Shown: in pieces, positions 13,068 through 14,477 of the stretch
How the letters are laid out: the number at the start of each line of letters is the position of its first letter
Numbering within the stretch: the first letter of the stretch is position 1
DNA from: Nitrososphaerota archaeon
GTDB taxonomy: Archaea; Thermoproteota; Nitrososphaeria; Nitrososphaerales; Nitrosopumilaceae
Assembly: GCA_028867395.1 (NCBI GenBank)
Contig: JAGWGO010000014.1
Coordinates: 1-14,477, forward strand
Direction of reading: 5' to 3'
Length of the DNA stretch: 14,477 nucleotides
The notes under the pieces: model-generated
Told to the model about the DNA's origin: nothing
The model's database searches: none
The model's input: only the letters and a program-made list of their open reading frames with translations
Made by a program: the position numbers and the translations under genes

Positions 13068-14477
13068 TTAGGAACCTACCGATATCATCCCGTTTGAAAT
13101 CATGTACTGTATTCCCTTGACAAACTCGGCATCCGATATTTGGCCACTTGCCCACCATCCTGCATTGTTCTTTACCCATGATGGAATTCCATGAGATATA
13201 GTTGATGAGACACTTGTTTGCGGAACTTTCATTATTCCAGCCTGTATGAGATATTGCATACCTTTTTCAAACTGACTGTCGTCTACTTGTCCTTGTGACC
13301 ACCACTTTGCATTATTCTTTACCCATGAAGGAATGGAGATGCTTTGTGTGTTGTTGGTACTAGTTACAACACCCGGCTGGGTACTAGGTGGCGAAGAGGA
13401 GGGAGATGATGGAGATGATGATTGGGTTGAGGCAAATGGAGGTGCAACTTGTACATCGACGTTTACCGATCCAGCCTGACTTACATCTGTCACACCCGAT
13501 TCAGGTCCAGTGCCTGCAATATAGATGACAAAATGAGATACTGGAGGCGGGCTTGCTTCTATGAAGTGTTGCTCATCATCGCCAACTGCTACATAAATGT
13601 CCGTTCTTCCAAGGTTTTGTGCCAACGAACTAAGCTCGTGGCCTTGGTTATCTACAGTGTAGATATCGTAATGAATATCTGGAATTTTTTGGAGTGCGTT
13701 ATACACAGGCTCAAATGATATTCTCCACCCTATGGGGCATCCCTGGTGGGGAACTTTGGGGCTGTAATAATATTCGAGCGCGATAGAACCAGAATCGGTA
13801 GATTGTGTATTATGGACAGAGTCTGCGGCATAGTCAATTGGTGGACATTGTGCACTTCCTCCAAGTGGATTTGTATTTTCAACGTTGAGAAATGAAGGAG
13901 GCTGTGCACTATTTCCTTGTTCCAGCAAGCTGTACTCGTAACCTATAGTTGGCGCTCCGCTTGTCTTAATCGCGTAGACCGTTGCCTTTACTGGAAATGC
14001 CAAATTCGGTGCTACCCATAGGTAGCTGTCAACCCCACTATCACGAAAATGCAGAGTCGATGCGCTAAAGGAGCCAGCGGGGACGGTCACATTTTGCATT
14101 CCAATGGATCCTATCGAGACCTCTCCATAAATCCCCGTTTGGCCCCAGACTGGTTGCAGTATATCAACCGGATGCTCCTTTGTAGCAAAAGAATCAAGCC
14201 AAGTTAGCGTAAGATGATAAACGTTGACGTAATCAGCAAGATTTGGATCTGAATATGTTGGATCTGGAGTGACGCTCCCCACCGTGACAAGACCCTTCTG
14301 TACTATGGAACCATCATGAATAACCATCTCAAAGTTATAGCCTCCTGAGCTAGTCTCGTTCTTTACCCAAAAATCCATCTCAAATGGAGCCAAGTTGTGA
14401 TAAAATACATCGGAAATAGTATATCGATAGTAATCTCCAGGTTTCAGTCCCTGACCAACATACCATGATGTTGCAAA
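13068..14477 (-). CDS. Large secreted/surface protein with C-terminal WVKNNA repeats, 5' end outside window
   Basis: The minus-strand frame is open through the window edge, giving 469 C-terminal residues; the true start lies beyond 14477. The N-terminal two thirds visible look like extracellular beta-rich domains with many Ser/Thr/Tyr and few Lys. A Pro/Ser-rich linker (SSPSSPSSSPPSTQPG and neighbours, about 13360-13440) is followed by two copies of a roughly 38-residue repeat that starts IPSWVKNNA-x-WW, contains GQ-x-x-D-x-x-F-x-KG-x-QY and ends in hydrophobic I/M residues. This repeat is common at the ends of exported thaumarchaeal proteins and may hold them at the cell surface; its exact role is unknown. 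The catalytic or binding role of the main domain is not recognisable. It sits 10 nt before the cupredoxin in an apparent operon. Confidence 0.85.
   Translation of the reverse strand, partial: FATSWYVGQGLKPGDYYRYTISDVFYHNLAPFEMDFWVKNETSSGGYNFEMVIHDGSIVQKGLVTVGSVTPDPTYSDPNLADYVNVYHLTLTWLDSFATKEHPVDILQPVWGQTGIYGEVSIGSIGMQNVTVPAGSFSASTLHFRDSGVDSYLWVAPNLAFPVKATVYAIKTSGAPTIGYEYSLLEQGNSAQPPSFLNVENTNPLGGSAQCPPIDYAADSVHNTQSTDSGSIALEYYYSPKVPHQGCPIGWRISFEPVYNALQKIPDIHYDIYTVDNQGHELSSLAQNLGRTDIYVAVGDDEQHFIEASPPPVSHFVIYIAGTGPESGVTDVSQAGSVNVDVQVAPPFASTQSSSPSSPSSSPPSTQPGVVTSTNNTQSISIPSWVKNNAKWWSQGQVDDSQFEKGMQYLIQAGIMKVPQTSVSSTISHGIPSWVKNNAGWWASGQISDAEFVKGIQYMISNGMISVGS
13071..13187 (-). repeat. Second WVKNNA-type protein repeat
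   Basis: Encodes IPSWVKNNAGWWASGQISDAEF and its continuation at the very C-terminus. It is offset 147 nt (49 residues) from the first copy and differs from it at many positions, so the duplication is not recent. Confidence 0.75.
13218..13334 (-). repeat. First WVKNNA-type protein repeat
   Basis: Encodes IPSWVKNNAKWWSQGQ and its continuation through KGMQYLIQAGIMKVP, directly after the Pro/Ser linker. The WW pair, the GQ turn and the KG-x-QY core are shared with the second copy. Confidence 0.75.

Noticed and set aside
1..14477. CRISPR arrays, tRNA or rRNA genes, insertion sequences and phage genes.
   Set aside because: No regularly spaced repeats, no cloverleaf, no transposase or integrase motifs, and no terminal inverted repeats were seen on reading both strands.

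Overview
The window looks like chromosomal DNA of a Nitrososphaerota (Thaumarchaeota) archaeon, probably Nitrosopumilus/Nitrosotalea-like. Evidence: a complete archaeal NurA-HerA-Mre11-Rad50 DNA-end-processing operon; a PurP-family purine enzyme; a membrane-anchored type-1 copper protein; a secreted protein ending in tandem 'PSWVKNNAxWW' repeats, which I know from this phylum; and many AT-rich TATA-like boxes about 22-31 nt before start codons, as expected for leaderless archaeal transcripts. The assignment is by recognition, not by a database search.

Layout. (1) 1-819, minus: 5' part of a delta-1-pyrroline-5-carboxylate (aldehyde) dehydrogenase, cut by the window edge. (2) 927-6501, plus: four tightly packed genes nurA-herA-mre11-rad50, with overlapping or nearly touching ends. 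(3) 6498-6986, minus: a small HEAT-repeat protein whose two His-Glu motifs and surrounding sequence resemble one half of eukaryotic deoxyhypusine hydroxylase. (4) 7027-7485, plus: an unrecognised conserved-looking protein. (5) 7526-8559, plus: tatC and a very short tatA (58 aa), the minimal twin-arginine export machinery. (6) 8596-9687, plus: a PurP-family ATP-grasp protein with a divergent ATP loop. (7) 9684-10109, minus: a DUF151/bifunctional-nuclease-domain protein. (8) 10178-11038, plus: a polytopic membrane protein with CC and CxxC motifs. (9) 11028-11282, minus: a small unknown protein. (10) 11365-12261, plus: a SAM-dependent methyltransferase. (11) About 12303-12553: no convincing protein gene, but several strong nested hairpins behind a TATA-like box, best read as a structured non-coding RNA of unknown family. 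(12) 12590-14477, minus: a cupredoxin downstream of, and apparently co-transcribed with, a large secreted protein that runs off the window.

How the parts work together. The nurA-herA-mre11-rad50 block is one functional unit for resecting DNA double-strand breaks. TatC and TatA form an export system for folded proteins. The copper protein and its upstream partner belong to the cell envelope. The other genes are single housekeeping or unknown units, arranged compactly: three convergent pairs overlap at their 3' ends (two through a shared CTAG), and divergent pairs share short promoter regions.

The points most worth following up are the half-size deoxyhypusine-hydroxylase-like protein, the structured RNA at about 12.3-12.55 kb, and the divergent PurP paralogue.
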